Positions 6,143 through 7,476 of a stretch of 7,476 nt of DNA are shown here, piece after piece. Numbering within the stretch: the first letter of the stretch is position 1; each line of letters starts with the position of its first letter. A program made the translations under genes and the position numbers. The notes under the pieces were generated by a model, which worked only from the letters and a program-made list of their open reading frames with translations, searched no databases and had not been told where the DNA came from. Origin of the DNA: JAAUTS01 sp038250235 (GTDB taxonomy: Bacteria > Verrucomicrobiota > Verrucomicrobiia > Methylacidiphilales > JAAUTS01); the NCBI GenBank assembly GCA_038250235.1, contig JBBSCO010000093.1, positions 1 to 7,476 of the forward strand, written 5' to 3'.

Positions 6143-6587
6143 ATTTAGTCATGGGTGATACTGTCCTGTTTGTGCCTAACTAAAGTCTGTTCGTTGCAAT
6201 CATGTCATTCTCCCGAAAGTGGAGGGTGAGATTATTGCCACAAAATCCGTTTGAATTGCTTGAACTTTTTAGGAATACCTTTATGATAGTAAACTTAAGG
6301 TTTGCCCAGCTTCACCTTCCCTTCGTGTTGCCAGCGTTACTCCTGCTTCACGACCCGGCTCAGGGGCAAACCCCGCCGGGGTGACACGGCTGGAATTGTA
6401 GATATTGGAGCGGTAGGCACCTGGCCCATTTTTTCTTTGGTTAAGCATCTGGGCCGACTGCACATGCACAATTGGACGCAAAGTCAGCTTGTTAACGCCC
6501 GCTATTATGATCTGACAAACGGGAATTTTGTGACTGATAGGTCAGGTCTCAGGAATCTGCGAGACCACTGATAACAACAGACGTGTT
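6143..6587. other. 445-bp gene-poor interval
   Basis: No gene can be supported here. There is a GC-rich hairpin ACCCCG-C-CGGGGT at 6370-6382 without a U-run. A 6-bp stem GGTCTC/GAGACC (6545-6566) lies downstream of the repeat-protein gene, also without a U-run, so no intrinsic terminator can be claimed. A plus-strand stretch at 6497-6547 reads ARYYDLTNGNFVTDRSG, resembling the RHS core motif, possibly a vestige. Confidence 0.5.
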
Positions 6588-7476
6588 CTACTTTTTGGGC
6601 TGGAGGAGACGTGTCTTTTCTTCTTCAGTAAGAGAAGATTTTTGGACGGCAGCAGCAGCGGATTTGGAGTCATTTTTCATCCATTGGGAAAGAACAGAGC
6701 GAACCTGGTTTTTTCGATTGTTATCGTCAAGGATGGTTTCCGCCCAAAGATACGCTCCTTCCGGATCTGACTTCTGCATTTGATTGGAAAAACTGCGGAC
6801 GGCGGAATCGCGTGAGGTTCCGGCGGGCAGGGTTTCCAGCCAGGCTGAGGCCTTGTAGGGATCGTTGCGGGTCCATTCACTAGCAAGGCTGGAATAGGCA
6901 TCGTTCTTTTTGTTGCTCTCAGGAAACGTGGTCAGCCATTGGGAAGCCGCAGCGGGATCCTGGCCGGCCCAGCGGGAGGCGACTGACTGCATGGCGCTGT
7001 CGCGTGTTTCCCCTGCGGGCATGTTCTGGACAAAAGAAGCTGCATTTTTGGGGTCATTTCCTGCCCACTGGCCCAGGACGTTTGCCGCGGCGCGGTTTTT
7101 GGCATCTCCTTCGCCAAGTTGGTTCACCCAGGCCAGGGCTTTGGAAGGTTCGTTTTGGGCCCAGCTCGATGCGAGGTTACTGATGAAATTTGTCTGCGTG
7201 GTTCCGGCGGGCATGCTTTGGGCGAACGCGGCGGCGGATTGGGGATCGTTTTGAGCCCATTGGTAGGCGAGATTGGTGATGACCTGGTTTTTGCTTTCAC
7301 CTTCCGGTTGGGCTTTGACCCAGGTAATAGCGGAATTGAAATCGCTGTTGGCCCACTGGCTTACTACATTGCGCATGAAATTAGTTTTGGCATTATCTTC
7401 CGGGAGGGACTCACCATATTGCAGGGCAGCTTTGGGATCGTTCCGGGCCCATTGGTAGGAGATGGATTGCAGGGCA
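6588..7476 (-). CDS. Tandem 32-residue repeat protein, probable alpha-helical solenoid (5' end beyond window)
   Basis: The minus frame is open from the right edge to a TAG at 6588-6590, so the N-terminus is missing; the ATG at 7376 lies inside the repeat array and is not a convincing start. Nine consecutive 32-residue repeats are visible, followed by a short tail ending LLQPKK. Most follow the pattern S-x-W/Q-W-A-x-N-D-P-x-x-A-x-x-W/F-v-x-x-x-P-a-G-x-x-k/r, for example NLAYQWAQNDPQSAAAFAQS. The two helix-like halves per unit, with a conserved Trp and an N-D-P turn, suggest a TPR- or HEAT-like solenoid used for protein binding. Similar W-x-x-x-D-P-x-x-A-A repeat proteins are common in Verrucomicrobiota. 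The last two repeats are more diverged, as is usual at a solenoid cap. No catalytic motif is seen, and the function and location are unknown. Confidence 0.82.
   Translation of the reverse strand, partial: ALQSISYQWARNDPKAALQYGESLPEDNAKTNFMRNVVSQWANSDFNSAITWVKAQPEGESKNQVITNLAYQWAQNDPQSAAAFAQSMPAGTTQTNFISNLASSWAQNEPSKALAWVNQLGEGDAKNRAAANVLGQWAGNDPKNAASFVQNMPAGETRDSAMQSVASRWAGQDPAAASQWLTTFPESNKKNDAYSSLASEWTRNDPYKASAWLETLPAGTSRDSAVRSFSNQMQKSDPEGAYLWAETILDDNNRKNQVRSVLSQWMKNDSKSAAAAVQKSSLTEEEKTRLLQPKK
6609..7472 (-). repeat. Nine in-frame 96-bp tandem repeats
   Basis: The repeat-protein gene has strict 96-base periodicity, nine units without indels: eight from 7376 down to 6609 and one from 7472 to 7377. 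Nucleotide identity between units is only moderate, while the W, A, N/D-P and P-G positions are kept. This indicates old duplication under protein-level constraint rather than recent expansion. Confidence 0.8.

Noticed and set aside
6143..6170. Possible inverted partner of the 5017-5046 REP-like copy on the other side of the IS
   Set aside because: TTTAGTCATGGG shows only scattered matches to the expected TTAGTGCCATTC, not enough for a decayed copy.
6281..6481. 66-codon minus-strand frame between the IS and the repeat-protein gene
   Set aside because: The Gly/Arg/Glu-rich stretch caught the eye but shows no domain, no Shine-Dalgarno and no clear start context.
6545..6566. GGTCTC/GAGACC stem as terminator of the repeat-protein gene
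   Set aside because: The stem is short, the loop is ten bases and no U-run follows on the minus strand.
6609..7472. Regular 96-bp periodicity as a CRISPR array or satellite
   Set aside because: The repeats are in frame with a continuous coding sequence, diverged at the DNA level and without separate spacers.

Overview
This 7.5 kb window looks like a chromosomal accessory region from an environmental Gram-negative bacterium rich in secreted carbohydrate-active proteins. The best guess is Verrucomicrobiota or a relative. That guess rests on the long signal-peptide-bearing beta-helix protein, the glycoside-hydrolase/LamG protein, the tandem 32-residue W-x(n)-NDP-x-x-A repeats and the REP-like palindromes. 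No marker gene confirms the taxonomy.

Layout. (1) Positions 1-1493, minus strand: an open reading frame that runs off the left edge. It encodes a secreted (beta/alpha)8-barrel glycoside hydrolase of clan GH-A type (N-E-P acid/base motif, T-E-S-G nucleophile motif), followed by an all-beta domain and the start of a LamG/ConA-like domain. It has a Shine-Dalgarno and a plausible sigma-70-type promoter upstream. (2) Positions 1494-2383: an 890-bp gene-free interval, AT-rich near the glycosidase. It contains small palindromes, a 27-bp perfect inverted pair of a REP-like repeat and a separate REP of the GTAG type. (3) Positions 2384-4996, plus strand: an 870-residue secreted right-handed beta-helix protein with two Pectate_lyase_3-like openings and a C-terminal beta-sandwich-like region. 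(4) Positions 5017-5046: a third, diverged copy of the REP-like repeat. (5) Positions 5058-6140: a complete IS630-family insertion sequence with perfect 23-bp terminal inverted repeats and TA target duplication. Its transposase is split by a frameshift at a run of eight A residues. (6) Positions 6143-6587: a gene-poor interval with a possible vestige of an RHS core motif. (7) Positions 6588-7476, minus strand: a protein made almost entirely of 32-residue tandem repeats, running off the right edge.

The two large secreted proteins are divergently transcribed from the 890-bp interval. Both are plausible polysaccharide-degrading or polysaccharide-binding proteins, so a shared role in carbohydrate breakdown is a reasonable inference, though their substrates cannot be read from the sequence. 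The IS and REP-like elements indicate a flexible region. I see no CRISPR array, tRNA, rRNA or recognisable defence system. The most notable items are the two REP-like families, the frameshifted IS transposase and the solenoid repeat protein.
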